DNA from: Candidatus Sulfuritelmatomonas gaucii
GTDB taxonomy: Bacteria; Acidobacteriota; Terriglobia; Terriglobales; Acidobacteriaceae
Length of the DNA stretch: 48,192 bases
Reading direction: 5' to 3'
Assembly: GCA_900290245.1 (NCBI GenBank)
Contig: OKRB01000072.1
Span: 25,489-73,680 of the forward strand
Positions 1 to 7,603 of this stretch are shown here, in pieces. The stretch's first letter is position 1; the number at the start of each line of letters is the position of its first letter. The notes under the pieces are model-generated. The model did no database searches. It saw nothing but the letters and a program-made list of their open reading frames with translations, and was not told the DNA's origin. Position numbers and translations under genes: made by a program.

Positions 1-2
1 CT

Positions 3-1109
3 TCCGGATGGGCCACCTTTGGCGGAAGCACGCCCACGGGCGTGATCATCGGCACTCCCTCGTGCCCGGGCACCTGCTACTCCATCAGTGGCGCGGTCAC
101 CATTCCATCGAGCCTCACGCTCAACACCGGCGCGCCACTCTATATTGGCGTATACAACGAGAACACGGGGCAGGTCTACGTAAGTCAAATCACCAGCCCA
201 ACACAGGGAGCGGGTTCGCCGAATAGCTACACCATCAGCAATGTTCCAAGCGGCAACGGCTACGGATTCTTCTACATCATCGACCAGAATAACGACGGCC
301 TGATTGACGCAGGCGACCTGACCAACACAAGAAACAAAGATTTGGCCGCTCTCTCGGTCACCGGCGACCTCATTGGTCAAGACTTGGCTGTGTCCACGGC
401 GAACAGTGCGGCCCAGGTGCAGACGGGGTACGTTACTTGCTCCAGCTGCACGCTCAGCTACTCGGTCCAACTCGAGATCACGGAGGGGAACAAGTTGCCG
501 GTGGCAGTTACGCTAAGCGCGACCACAGGCAATCCTGCCTATCTGCTGACGCCGGTTGACTTCAGCCTCTGCACATCCTGCGGCAACGACCAATTCGATT
601 ACACTGCCAACCTGCCCGGCGGCACACCGAACGTTGGCGACAGCTTCAACTTCACGGTGACTTACAGCGACGGGTCGCAGGATACTGGCACAGCCGTGAA
701 TGGCGCGGTCACCGTTTTTGGAAGCACCGGTGCAATCGTGGGCGCGAGCGATGTGGCCACCAGCCTGCAGACCACCGCGGGCACGGCGCCGAACTTCACC
801 TGGACCTTCCCGGCCAATCCGGGCAATTACACCTATCAGTTCAATCTCAGCCAGACCAACAATTGCTCGGGCAACTCTTGCGAGATCTGGCAGATTCCAG
901 GAAACAACTCCAACTCGAATGGCTTCACATATGCTCAGACAGAGACGGGGGCGACAACAGGACAGATCACCTGGGGCACGGATCCTACCGGCGGAAGCAG
1001 CACGCCCTCCGGCAGCCTGAATGCCTCGGATGATTACATGTGGACAATCACGGTGTTTGACAGCAACAACAACTCGGCGCAGTCGTCGGCAAACGACAAC
1101 ACTCCATAA
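3..1109 (+). CDS. large secreted or surface protein, 3' part only
   Basis: The frame is open from the first bases of the window, so the gene begins upstream; the GTG at 42 is only an internal codon. About 368 residues are visible. They are rich in Ser, Thr, Asn and Gly, of the kind found in secreted beta-sandwich proteins, with no membrane segment in the visible part. Closely spaced cysteine pairs recur (CPGTC, CSSC, CTSC and CSGNSC), which suggests several small disulfide loops and therefore export. A segment DQNNDGLIDAGD near 285-320 resembles a dockerin/EF-hand-like calcium loop. No catalytic motif is recognisable. The next gene, 66 bp downstream, encodes a tiny protein with a surface-sorting-type tail, so the two may be expressed together. 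Function is unknown; exported structural or adhesive roles are inference. Confidence 0.75.
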   Translation, partial: SGWATFGGSTPTGVIIGTPSCPGTCYSISGAVTIPSSLTLNTGAPLYIGVYNENTGQVYVSQITSPTQGAGSPNSYTISNVPSGNGYGFFYIIDQNNDGLIDAGDLTNTRNKDLAALSVTGDLIGQDLAVSTANSAAQVQTGYVTCSSCTLSYSVQLEITEGNKLPVAVTLSATTGNPAYLLTPVDFSLCTSCGNDQFDYTANLPGGTPNVGDSFNFTVTYSDGSQDTGTAVNGAVTVFGSTGAIVGASDVATSLQTTAGTAPNFTWTFPANPGNYTYQFNLSQTNNCSGNSCEIWQIPGNNSNSNGFTYAQTETGATTGQITWGTDPTGGSSTPSGSLNASDDYMWTITVFDSNNNSAQSSANDNTP

Positions 1110-1175
1110 CCGGGCGGGCACGCTTTCGGACCGCCTGATTTTAGTGGAGATGAAAGACCGGAATTCGAGGACACT

Positions 1176-1358
1176 ATGAACCTGAAGAGAATCGCTCTCG
1201 CTTTTGGCTTTGCCCTGATGCTCGCTGCGGCTCTACCGTTGCGCGCGCAGACGGGATGTGACGACTCGCCTGAAGACCCGACGATTATGCTCGCGCTGGT
1301 GGGCGGCGGAGGCGCGCTTGTGGCGAGTTTGTGGAGATCGCGCAAGCGAGGACCGTAA
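1176..1358 (+). CDS. small PExPT-CTERM-type membrane-anchored protein (60 aa)
   Basis: The start is supported by GAGGA placed 6 bases before the ATG. Residues 1-25 form a signal peptide (basic MNLKR, hydrophobic core, cleavage near LRAQ-T). Almost immediately after comes PEDPT, then a hydrophobic segment rich in Leu, Val, Gly and Ala, then the basic tail WRSRKRGP. This order (PExPT, transmembrane helix, Arg/Lys cluster) is that of the PExPT-CTERM proteins annotated in Acidobacteria, thought to be substrates of an exosortase-like enzyme. The mature part before the sorting signal is only a few residues (TGCDDS), so the protein is essentially signal plus anchor. No exosortase gene is in the window. 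It could alternatively be a simple two-helix membrane peptide. Confidence 0.7.
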   Translation: MNLKRIALAFGFALMLAAALPLRAQTGCDDSPEDPTIMLALVGGGGALVASLWRSRKRGP

Positions 1359-1419
1359 ACTCTCCGCGGCGCGGGCGGCTGGTGCCCCACTCATCCTGGT
1401 ATCGGAAGCTGTGCCCCGT

Positions 1420-1442
1420 TCATCGCGGCCTTATCGCGATGA
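1420..1442. repeat. perfect 8-bp stem hairpin
   Basis: TCATCGCG (1420-1427) and CGCGATGA (1435-1442) pair perfectly around a 7-base loop GCCTTAT. It follows GTGCCCC, which also occurs just upstream at 1383-1389 before a related TCATCCTGG. It lies downstream of the small PExPT-CTERM gene and could act as an mRNA end or be a REP-like element; no U-tract follows, so a classic intrinsic terminator is unlikely. Confidence 0.5.
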
Positions 1443-1480
1443 GCAGGTCCTAGGACAAGGTCCCAGCGGACTTACGATAG

Positions 1481-1584
1481 GCGGGTGACCCGGGTCCCGA
1501 TTCGTAGATTTGCTAAGACATTGGGTTCCCCAGGTCCAGTTTCTGGGACCTGGGAAACCACAGAAAGCCCGCAACGCGGGCGGC
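1481..1584. repeat. intergenic palindromic repeat, copy A
   Basis: This block aligns along most of its length with copy C (3389-3487). Shared segments are GTAGATTTG-TAAGACATTGGG with one change, CCCAGGTCC, and the terminal hairpin GCCCGC/GCGGGC. Internally, CCCAGGTCCAG (1529-1539) pairs with CTGGGACCTGGG (1543-1554) with a single bulge. The leading GCGGGTGACCCGGGTC is shared with copy B. The element is non-coding and its mobility or function is unknown. Confidence 0.65.
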
Positions 1585-1841
1585 ATAGTTCACTCATCGC
1601 CCAGTCTCCAGAAACAAAATCCAACACAAACTCTTTACGCTTCTCCACACCCCGCTCACAGTCCAAGGCATGCTTCCCTTCTACACACCTTCGCAAACGG
1701 ACAAAATGTGTAAACCATCTTCCCGGTCTGGTCTGTAAAGTATCTGCCCGGTTCGTACATTTTGAACGGGCACGACTTCAGTCGTGCCACATAGCGCTCC
1801 CGCGATCTGCCGAGCTTGTCTGTAAATTCACCGGCTGTGGG

Positions 1842-2927
1842 TCAAAGAGCAGGTCCACGGCCTGGCGTCGGTTCCCTCTCATTCACTGGAGGCATCGACG
1901 GTAACTTTGCGTGGGGTTCAGTTTGATACCAATAAACGGTGGAAGAAAATTGCGTATTCGTCCCAGGCGCCGAGAATTTCTTTCGGAACCAATCTTCCTT
2001 CACGCCAAATCCTATGACGACTCGAAGCGATTGTTCAAAACTGATGGCGTCCTCGGTGAAGAAACGGTAGGCTGCAGAACCGTTGAGAAATTTGAAATAT
2101 CCCGTCAGCGGAAAGAAATTGTCGCTCTTTGGAAATCCCCAGCTGAATCCAAATGAATCTTCCAGGCCTTGGAATTCCACCGATGGATTCGTCTCCCCAT
2201 CAATGTAGAATTTTTCGTTTTCATCCACCGGACAGTCGTTGCTTTCGAGAGGACGAACAGTTATGTTCCAGCCGACGAACTTACCTTTACCCGTCGCTTC
2301 GAGAGCGACATAATCTTCGAGTCCGAGCAGCAAGCTTTGCTGCCGCCAGCTCGCATGAAAATAGCCCGTGTCTTTGGGGAAATGTTCCAATGTCCTGTGA
2401 CAGACATAGGAATAACAGGGCATCATACGCTCCAGGTCCGGTCCCGGCGAGACGGGCCCATCATAAACCAGTTCTACCCTGGCCAATTTCCGAAAGAACA
2501 TCGGAAAATAAGCATTGAACCCGCGGTCGACATTCACGAAAGCGGTGTTGACGATTTTGCTTGTGTCATCCGGATTGCAAAAGAAGTCAACGAACGGGCA
2601 GTCCACGCTCGGGTCGGATTCGTCATCCCAGTAAATGCGCAAAAGCAGGTCCCGCGAGAGAGGTTTGCCATTGTTCCCAACTTGACTTTGGGCATAGGCA
2701 AAATGCATCATCGTGATCTCTCCCGGTCCCTTGATGTCAGCAACAACGATTCTCCGCGAAGAGACAAATTGCACAGAGAGCGGATTCTCGGTCCAGAGGG
2801 CATTTTCAGCTTTCGTGCGGCCCGGGGTGAGTTGGGCAAGGTTTTCCATTTGCCCGAATACCTTAAGCGGCATAGAGCTCATTGCTGCACTCATTCCCAT
2901 CGTCAGCGCAAAACGACGTCTGTCCAT
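1842..2927 (-). CDS. DUF2961 / GH172-type exported hydrolase
   Basis: The 361-residue product matches the DUF2961 family. Characterised members (glycoside hydrolase family 172) act on fructofuranosides and D-arabinofuranosides, so a furanoside-directed hydrolase is likely; the exact substrate cannot be told. Recognisable parts are the early WTENPLSVQF and GPGEITMMHFAY, the LLLRIYWDDE strand followed by CPFVDFFC, and ARVELVYDGP. The start at 2927 is chosen over an upstream one at 3008 because AAGGAGG lies 6-7 bases before the ATG and MDRRRFALTMGMSAAM then forms a twin-arginine-like signal. The gene stands alone, between repeat-rich spacers on both sides. Confidence 0.85.
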   Translation of the reverse strand: MDRRRFALTMGMSAAMSSMPLKVFGQMENLAQLTPGRTKAENALWTENPLSVQFVSSRRIVVADIKGPGEITMMHFAYAQSQVGNNGKPLSRDLLLRIYWDDESDPSVDCPFVDFFCNPDDTSKIVNTAFVNVDRGFNAYFPMFFRKLARVELVYDGPVSPGPDLERMMPCYSYVCHRTLEHFPKDTGYFHASWRQQSLLLGLEDYVALEATGKGKFVGWNITVRPLESNDCPVDENEKFYIDGETNPSVEFQGLEDSFGFSWGFPKSDNFFPLTGYFKFLNGSAAYRFFTEDAISFEQSLRVVIGFGVKEDWFRKKFSAPGTNTQFSSTVYWYQTEPHAKLPSMPPVNEREPTPGRGPAL

Positions 2928-3147
2928 CAATTCCTCCTTGGGGGCTAACCGTATCTCATTCGAGCTCGATGAGGAACCTTCCGCTTTTTGCATTTCAGAA
3001 GCTCTCAAGGTCCGGACGCTCTGTCGTCTTATCGGCTCGTGCTCATTCGGGCGCAGGGACCGTCAAAGAGTATTCCGACTCCGCCCACTCGACTGTCCTA
3101 GCCGATTATCGAACAGATAGCACCTTGCGCTAGCCGTTCCTGATTGG

Positions 3148-3270
3148 GCGGGTGGCCCGGGTCTCGGGATGCGTCTGGCTCACCGTTGAGTGGGTGCCCC
3201 AGGTTCGGGGTCCCCAGGGACAGGTCTTCGTCCCTGGGGTGGAGATCCCTCGCATTTGGGGACCTGGGAG
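3148..3270. repeat. intergenic palindromic repeat, copy B
   Basis: The block starts with GCGGGTGGCCCGGGTCTCG, nearly the same as the start of copy A. CCCCAGGGA (3212-3220) and TCCCTGGGG (3231-3239) form a perfect 9-bp stem. The segment GGACAGGTCTTCGTCC (3218-3233) recurs exactly, in reverse complement, in copy D at 23783-23798. It ends with GGACCTGGGAG, also like copy A. Confidence 0.6.
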
Positions 3271-3388
3271 AACACGAACCTCACCCGCCCGTTCTTTCCA
3301 ATTCCCATCCGGCCGGCAGTTGCCATCCACGGCGCGACGCTGTCCACGATGACTCGATCTCGACAGTTCCTTCGAATCAGGTTGACGT

Positions 3389-3487
3389 GCGGCCCGGGTC
3401 ACGGCCCGTAGATTTGTTAAGACATTGGGTGTCCCAGGTCCCGTTTCTGGACCTCGAAGATCACAGCAAGCCCGCAGCGCGGGCGGC
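3389..3487. repeat. intergenic palindromic repeat, copy C
   Basis: This is a close relative of copy A (1481-1584): GCGGCCCGGGTC, then GTAGATTTGTTAAGACATTG, CCCAGGTCC, GGACCT, and the end hairpin GCCCGC-AGC-GCGGGC. Its internal stem is more degenerate than that of copy A. Confidence 0.6.
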
Positions 3488-4085
3488 AGACGGTAGCCAC
3501 AGTCGCAAGACTGGGGTGTGCATGCGAGTTTCGCGCTCCAGCCAGCTTCAGCGGGCGAAAGACCCATGGCGGAAGAACCGGTGGCCGATAGCCCTCGGGA
3601 AGTTTGAGACCGGCTCGCTTGCGGCGGTCCAAATCGCACTGGTTTGGTTTCGTGAAAACAGATTGTGCGCCGTGAATCTTCTTCGGTGATTTCAATGCCG
3701 ATTTGACCGCATCAAATCTATCTTTCGTACAACGGCGTTGTGATGTCGCAAAGCTGGTCCGGCCGGAAGTGCATTCAGTGGAGTCATCAAGAGATGCGCG
3801 GACACTGTGATGCCGGCCCTGGGGTGCCGCAAACGTACCGGGGAAATGCCGCAATTTCAAATATATCGATTGTAGGCGACCCGCAAGGGCGCTACACTCC
3901 ATGCCGCAATTCGAGGAAAAGCCGGAGTTGCTGCGAACTGGTTTCGCCGTTGTACGCTGTGGCGGACCGCCGCTGGCTGCCGATTGCGCAGTTTGCCGAT
4001 TCGGGTCCGGGCGTTGCGCTCACTATGCGCCTGACGGTTTCGGCTCCCGGGCGCGGCGGCGCAGCATTTCCGAAAGGGGTGGCAA

Positions 4086-4418
4086 ATGAACAATCTGCTT
4101 CGCGTGATCCTGATCGGGGGATTGGTTGCGTGCGCCATCGTCGTCGCCGCGCTGGGATTGGTGCGGCACGACGCGGACCTTATGGCTCCGGTGAACCTGG
4201 TGCTTTTTGTCGTGGGAATATTGGTTTACTTCCTGCCGACGGGGCTGGCGATGTACCGGGACTGCAAGGCCACCGTCTGGATTGCAGTGGTGAATGTGCT
4301 GCTGGGATGGACGATCTTCGGGTGGTTCATTGCGCTTGGGTGGTCAGCCAGCGGCAAGACTCGGGAGCCGGGTCACCCGATCGGAACGCCGCCGACGCAT
4401 CCAGTGCCAGGTCATTAA
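4086..4418 (+). CDS. superinfection-immunity-like small membrane protein
   Basis: The 110-residue protein begins with a hydrophobic segment (residues 4-25), has a second at about 35-54 and a third at about 60-84. The stretch YFLPTGLAMYRDCKATVWIA followed by LLGWTIFGWFIALGWS is the signature of the Imm_superinfect family: a hairpin of two helices in which polar residues follow the LPT motif and LGW-x3-GW-x2-A-x2-W ends the second helix. The family is named for a phage T4 protein that blocks DNA entry of related phages, but chromosomal copies like this are widespread and usually uncharacterised. The tail is Pro/His-rich and probably cytoplasmic. GAAAGGGG upstream of the ATG supports the start. 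No phage genes are nearby. Confidence 0.75.
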   Translation: MNNLLRVILIGGLVACAIVVAALGLVRHDADLMAPVNLVLFVVGILVYFLPTGLAMYRDCKATVWIAVVNVLLGWTIFGWFIALGWSASGKTREPGHPIGTPPTHPVPGH

Positions 4419-4448
4419 GCGGCAGGGCCTATCGCGCGAAATCGCGCA

Positions 4449-4483
4449 AAAACGCGTCAAAAAGTGGCTCAAAACCGCGTTTT
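4449..4483 (+). terminator. possible terminator after the superinfection-immunity-like gene
   Basis: AAAACGCG (4449-4456) pairs with CGCGTTTT (4476-4483) across a 19-base loop, about 30 bases past the stop codon at 4418. The T run is part of the stem rather than following it, so termination would be inefficient at best. Confidence 0.3.
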
Positions 4484-4624
4484 AGAGGACAAAAAATTGC
4501 ATTTAATTGCTCTTTCGCGAAATTACATGGTGCGCTTTGCTCTAATTCCTAACCTTCGGTGGTTACAAATCGCATAAAACGGAACCTGGGAAGGTCATTG
4601 CCTGGCAAAAGTGCAACCTCCCGT

Positions 4625-4651
4625 GGTTACATTTAGGCCCCAAATGTAACC
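4625..4651. promoter_or_regulatory. perfect 10-bp inverted repeat, possible operator or mRNA hairpin
   Basis: GGTTACATTT (4625-4634) and AAATGTAACC (4642-4651) are exact inverted copies around AGGCCCC. Two direct repeats GCGAACATTT follow within 50 bases, and each shares ACATTT with the left arm. It lies about 330 bases upstream of the STAS gene. It could be a transcription-factor site or a transcribed stem-loop. Confidence 0.4.
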
Positions 4652-4977
4652 AATTAAGCGAACATTTGAGGGGGTCAACGCACCACTTGAGCGAACATTT
4701 CGTATGATTCCGGGCGCGTTACGGCTCCTGCGCCGAAAAGCTGCACAAAAAGTAGTGCGCATCTTCTCCGCCGGCGCCGGCCGCCGGACAATTCCTCTTG
4801 CAATTCATCAGCAGGTCGGCAAGAATGCAGAGTACCGAGCGCCGGGTAGGAGGTTCCCGTCGCGAGGTCTTCCCCCATTAAGAAAAACCTGGAACGTGGT
4901 TGGTCTTCGAGGACATGCGTCCGGCGTGTGCGCCGTGCCGCCAGATGGCCTTCAAGACTTGCCTGAGGAGATTCAAG

Positions 4978-5385
4978 ATGGCGGTATCGACGTTTGCGTG
5001 GCAGACATGGAACAGCAGTCCTTTCAACATCGAACGGGCATCCGGCAGCGCGCCGGGCACAATCATTCTGCGTTTCCACGGGCCGTTTACGGTGCGCGAC
5101 GCGTACACCAATCTGCCGCCGCTCGCCCTCAACAAAATCCTTGAGTTGGAGCCCACGCCCGGCGAGGACCCGCCAGTCAAAAACATTCTCGACCTCAGCG
5201 ATTGTCCATATATGGATTCAAGCGGCCTGGGCATGATCGTCACCCATCACGTCCGCTGCCAGAAAAAAGGCGTGCGAATGATTGCCGCCGCAATGAGCCC
5301 CCGCGTGCGCCAGGTCTTTCAATTGACCAAGATGGACAGCATCATCACCATCGCCGCTTCGGTGGAGGAAGCGGAGGCAAATTAG
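4978..5385 (+). CDS. STAS-domain protein (anti-sigma-factor-antagonist type)
   Basis: The 135-residue product is one STAS domain. After a strand GTIILRFHGPFTV come the segment PPVKNILDLSDCPYMDSSGL and a C-terminal helix RVRQVFQLTKMDSIITIAAS. DSSGLGMI is the diagnostic loop, whose serine is phosphorylated by a kinase anti-sigma factor in SpoIIAA/RsbV-type switches, so the protein probably takes part in partner switching. No cognate kinase or PP2C phosphatase is in the window. The start at 4978 is preferred over 4900 because GAGGAG lies just upstream and the extra N-terminal residues look unstructured. It converges with the amine oxidase gene, 20 bp away. Confidence 0.8.
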   Translation: MAVSTFAWQTWNSSPFNIERASGSAPGTIILRFHGPFTVRDAYTNLPPLALNKILELEPTPGEDPPVKNILDLSDCPYMDSSGLGMIVTHHVRCQKKGVRMIAAAMSPRVRQVFQLTKMDSIITIAASVEEAEAN

Positions 5386-5405
5386 TGACTAGAGGCCAGT
5401 TGAAT

Positions 5406-7043
5406 CTAGCCAGCGCTCTGGATTCGCGCGCCTAACTGGTTGATTACGCGATGTGCTGAGAGCGCCGCGCCTTCCTGCCAACCAACAATGTGGCTCGTGT
5501 GGTCGCCTGCAAAGTAGATGCGGCGATCAGGCGATTGCAGAGTAGCCAGCGCTCGCTGGTCGTTCCAGTCGAAGCTGATCCAAGAGCCGAGGTTATAAGG
5601 AATCCGTCCCCAACTGATGTAGATAGGATTCGCAAGATCCTTCCCATGACCCGGATGCAGCAGTTCGACGGAGCGGCGCGAGGCGTCGAGCTTGGCCTGC
5701 AGGTTGGGAAGCGACCCGAAGGTAAAACCGTTCCTGGCCGGAGAGCGGTAAGTTTCGTCGGAGCGGACAAGTGACGAGGCCGCGGAGGTCTCAGCGGGCA
5801 GATATTCAATCGAATAACCGCCGATAAGAATTCCTTTCTCAGAAAAAATCCGCGCACTTGGATACCAAACAAGATCGACAGCCTGCTGCAAGTACGAGAT
5901 ACCGCCGTAGATATTCGATTCCTTCTCCCAGAAACGCGGGGCCTCCCAAGCAATTTTGTAGGCAGAGTCGTATTGGACCGTGTCGAGGATCGAGCGGATC
6001 TGCGGGCTGAAGTCTGCATCAAGCGTGCGCACGACGGTGAGCGGCATGGCGCAGATGCAGTAATCGGCCTCTATCGTGCGGTCGGCGGCCTGGTCGGCGC
6101 CCGCGCTCTCGCGATAGATGATTGTGACGCCAGAATCCGACTGGCGGATGCGCTTGACTTGAGCGCCGTAGCGGATGACGGAATCGAGACGCGAGGCGAA
6201 TGCAAACGGGATGCGATCCATGCCGCCGATGGGCTGAAACATTGTGGCCTGCCACTCAGGGACCTCTTCGACAAACGTGCCTAACCAGAGATCGGCGTCG
6301 AGCAACTCGCGCATGGCCAGCGGATCATTGGGAATCGGCGATTGCAGGTCGGCTCCGGGAGGAATTTTGAAGCCGGAACGTTGCGTGCCGCGGAAGAGCA
6401 GGTCGGGATTGAGGTCGCCATATTGGCGAAGGAACTCGATCATGCGCTCGCGATCGGCGTCGGTCATATCTTCGTCGAGCGCACCTTTGCGGATGCACTT
6501 GGCGAGAAGCTCGGAGACGTGCCCGCGCGTGTCGTTCACAACGCGCCGCTCGGCGACGGGAACGCCGCCATTGAGTTTGTCGCTCTGCATGAAAGCGCTG
6601 CGCGAAGAGTTGACTTCAACTTCAAGCGCGACACCGAGCTCGTGGCAGTAGCCAAGCATGGTGTTGTGGGTTGAAGGCAAGCGGGCAGGGCCGGCGTTGA
6701 AGTAATGGTCCGGCTCGAAGGCGCAAGTCTGGCGCGTGCCGTCGGTGAATTCAACTTCAGTGCCATTGCGGATGCTCCAGTTGCGGCCGCCTGGGCGATG
6801 GCGGGCTTCAAGAACGGTGCAGGACCAGCCTGCTTTGCCGAGCTCGTATGCCGCAACCAGACCAGCGATGCCCCCACCGAGAATCACCGCGCGCGTTCCT
6901 TTGCCATCCACCAGGCGAAGGGGGCTGTCGGCAACGGCCTCGGGGACCGGCAGCAATCCAAGGGACTGCATGAGAACGAAGGCAGAGCCATAGCCGCCCG
7001 CCTGGCCGGCGCGCAAAAGAAACTGACGTCGAGTGAGGCTCAT
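5406..7043 (-). CDS. exported flavin amine oxidase
   Basis: The 545-residue protein is a flavoprotein of the monoamine / L-amino-acid oxidase superfamily, which oxidises amines to imines with release of hydrogen peroxide. It starts with a twin-arginine signal (MSLTRRQFLLRAGQAGG). The dinucleotide-binding segment VILGGGIAGLVAAYELGKAG is followed by the FAD-ribose glutamate in LEARHRPGGR. The C-terminal FAD-contacting segment is RRIYFAGDHTSHIVGWQEGA. The start at 7043 keeps the twin-arginine motif at the N terminus; a start at 7085 would put 14 extra residues in front. The gene is divergent from a PadR regulator, with 213 bp between them, so it may share the operator region. The substrate amine cannot be predicted. 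Confidence 0.85.
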   Translation of the reverse strand: MSLTRRQFLLRAGQAGGYGSAFVLMQSLGLLPVPEAVADSPLRLVDGKGTRAVILGGGIAGLVAAYELGKAGWSCTVLEARHRPGGRNWSIRNGTEVEFTDGTRQTCAFEPDHYFNAGPARLPSTHNTMLGYCHELGVALEVEVNSSRSAFMQSDKLNGGVPVAERRVVNDTRGHVSELLAKCIRKGALDEDMTDADRERMIEFLRQYGDLNPDLLFRGTQRSGFKIPPGADLQSPIPNDPLAMRELLDADLWLGTFVEEVPEWQATMFQPIGGMDRIPFAFASRLDSVIRYGAQVKRIRQSDSGVTIIYRESAGADQAADRTIEADYCICAMPLTVVRTLDADFSPQIRSILDTVQYDSAYKIAWEAPRFWEKESNIYGGISYLQQAVDLVWYPSARIFSEKGILIGGYSIEYLPAETSAASSLVRSDETYRSPARNGFTFGSLPNLQAKLDASRRSVELLHPGHGKDLANPIYISWGRIPYNLGSWISFDWNDQRALATLQSPDRRIYFAGDHTSHIVGWQEGAALSAHRVINQLGARIQSAG

Positions 7044-7199
7044 CTTGTTGGCCTTTCTGAACACTTGGGGTTGGAGAGGACTCACGGGGTTGGGCTGGGA
7101 TCGGGGGATCTAACAACCATTTATACCGCAACTTAGGGCTAATGGGGTGAATGTATTACGGCGTACGCAGTTGTTCCGCAAAAAAATTTGAAAATATAC

Positions 7200-7246
7200 T
7201 TGACACCATACACTGTGTATCATACAGTGTATTCTGTACAGTGTAT
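7200..7246 (+). promoter_or_regulatory. padR promoter with three tandem palindromic operators
   Basis: A sigma-70-like promoter is visible: TTGACA (7200-7205), a 17-base spacer, and TACAGT (7223-7228). Three palindromes with a shared TACA/TGTA core cover it: ATACACTGTGTAT (7208-7220) in the spacer, ATACAGTGTAT (7222-7232) over the -10 box, and GTACAGTGTAT (7236-7246) near the start of transcription. Their centres are 13 and 14 bp apart. The arrangement fits repression by the PadR protein encoded immediately downstream. Confidence 0.65.
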
Positions 7247-7256
7247 GGAGTACAGG

Positions 7257-7586
7257 ATGACTTTGATCGAAAACCTGTTTGAAAACCTCCGCCTGGAACT
7301 GAGACGGGGCTGCCTGACGCTGGCGGTGCTGGCGCAACTAAAGCAGGAGCATTACGGGTACACGCTGCGCAAAGCGCTGGCGGCGCAGGGGATGGAGATC
7401 GAAGAGAGCACGCTCTATCCGCTCCTGCGGCGGCTGGAGTCGCAGGGACTGCTGACCAGCGAATGGCGCGAGGAAGAGAAACGGAACAAACGGTTCTACC
7501 GGCTCTCGATTGAGGGCGAGCAGATTTTTGCGCGGCTGTTGGAGGAGTGGAACCAGATCAACACCGCGATCAACAACCTTTTGTAG
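7257..7586 (+). CDS. PadR-family transcriptional regulator
   Basis: The 109-residue protein is a PadR winged helix. LRRGCLTLAVLAQLKQEHYGYTL is the first helix region (in part), then ESTLYPLLRRLESQGLLTSEW is the recognition helix and start of the wing, and RFYRLSIEGE is the wing's second strand; a C-terminal helix serves dimerisation. The ATG at 7257 has GGAG six bases upstream; longer versions from 7188 would include the promoter. It lies 17 bp before a HAAS-domain membrane protein, the usual partner of PadR in a two-gene unit, and three palindromes overlie its promoter, so it probably represses its own operon. The inducing signal is unknown. Confidence 0.9.
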   Translation: MTLIENLFENLRLELRRGCLTLAVLAQLKQEHYGYTLRKALAAQGMEIEESTLYPLLRRLESQGLLTSEWREEEKRNKRFYRLSIEGEQIFARLLEEWNQINTAINNLL

Positions 7587-7603
7587 AGAGCTGAGGACAG
7601 ACC

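Larger units (their letters stand above)
1359..1841. other. repeat-filled spacer, no gene seen
   Basis: No open frame here has a credible start, ribosome binding site or protein-like composition. The stretch contains a perfect hairpin at 1420-1442 and repeat copy A at 1481-1584. The remainder (about 1585-1841) shows no recognisable structure. Short frames on both strands translate from the repeats and should not be annotated as proteins. Confidence 0.6.
2928..4085. other. long repeat-rich spacer, no gene seen
   Basis: This is the longest gene-free stretch of the window. It holds repeat copies B (3148-3270) and C (3389-3487). Open frames of 160-180 codons occur but have no ribosome binding sites and arise from the GC-rich repeats: their translations share Pro/Gly/Arg-rich strings with those from copy A. 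From about 3500 to 4085 no repeat or gene was recognised. The superinfection-immunity-like gene begins at 4086, so its promoter should lie in the last part; no clear -35/-10 pair was found. Confidence 0.55.
4419..4977. other. spacer with hairpins and short direct repeats, no gene seen
   Basis: Overlapping frames on both strands lack protein-like features. The stretch is AT-richer than its surroundings between 4440 and 4700. It carries a terminator-like hairpin (4449-4483), a perfect 10-bp inverted repeat (4625-4651) and two exact copies of GCGAACATTT (4658-4667 and 4690-4699). GGTGGTTACA/CGTGGTTACA also occurs twice (near 4560 and 4622). These clustered repeats may be regulatory for the STAS gene at 4978. 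Confidence 0.5.

Noticed and set aside
513..1121. 202-codon leftward frame in the first gene
   Set aside because: Arg/Ala/Val-rich shadow frame with no start site.
2169..2948. 259-codon rightward frame antisense to the GH172 gene
   Set aside because: It is the shadow of the opposite-strand gene; no domain or start signal is seen.
3130..3902. Leftward frames of 160-170 codons in the spacer
   Set aside because: Their translations contain strings that repeat with frames from copy A, showing they come from non-coding palindromic repeats.
3740..4552. 270-codon open frame overlapping the superinfection-immunity-like gene on the same strand
   Set aside because: It has no ribosome binding site, Cys/Arg/Gly-rich translation and no recognisable domain, while the overlapping 4086-4418 frame has a good start and a known family pattern.
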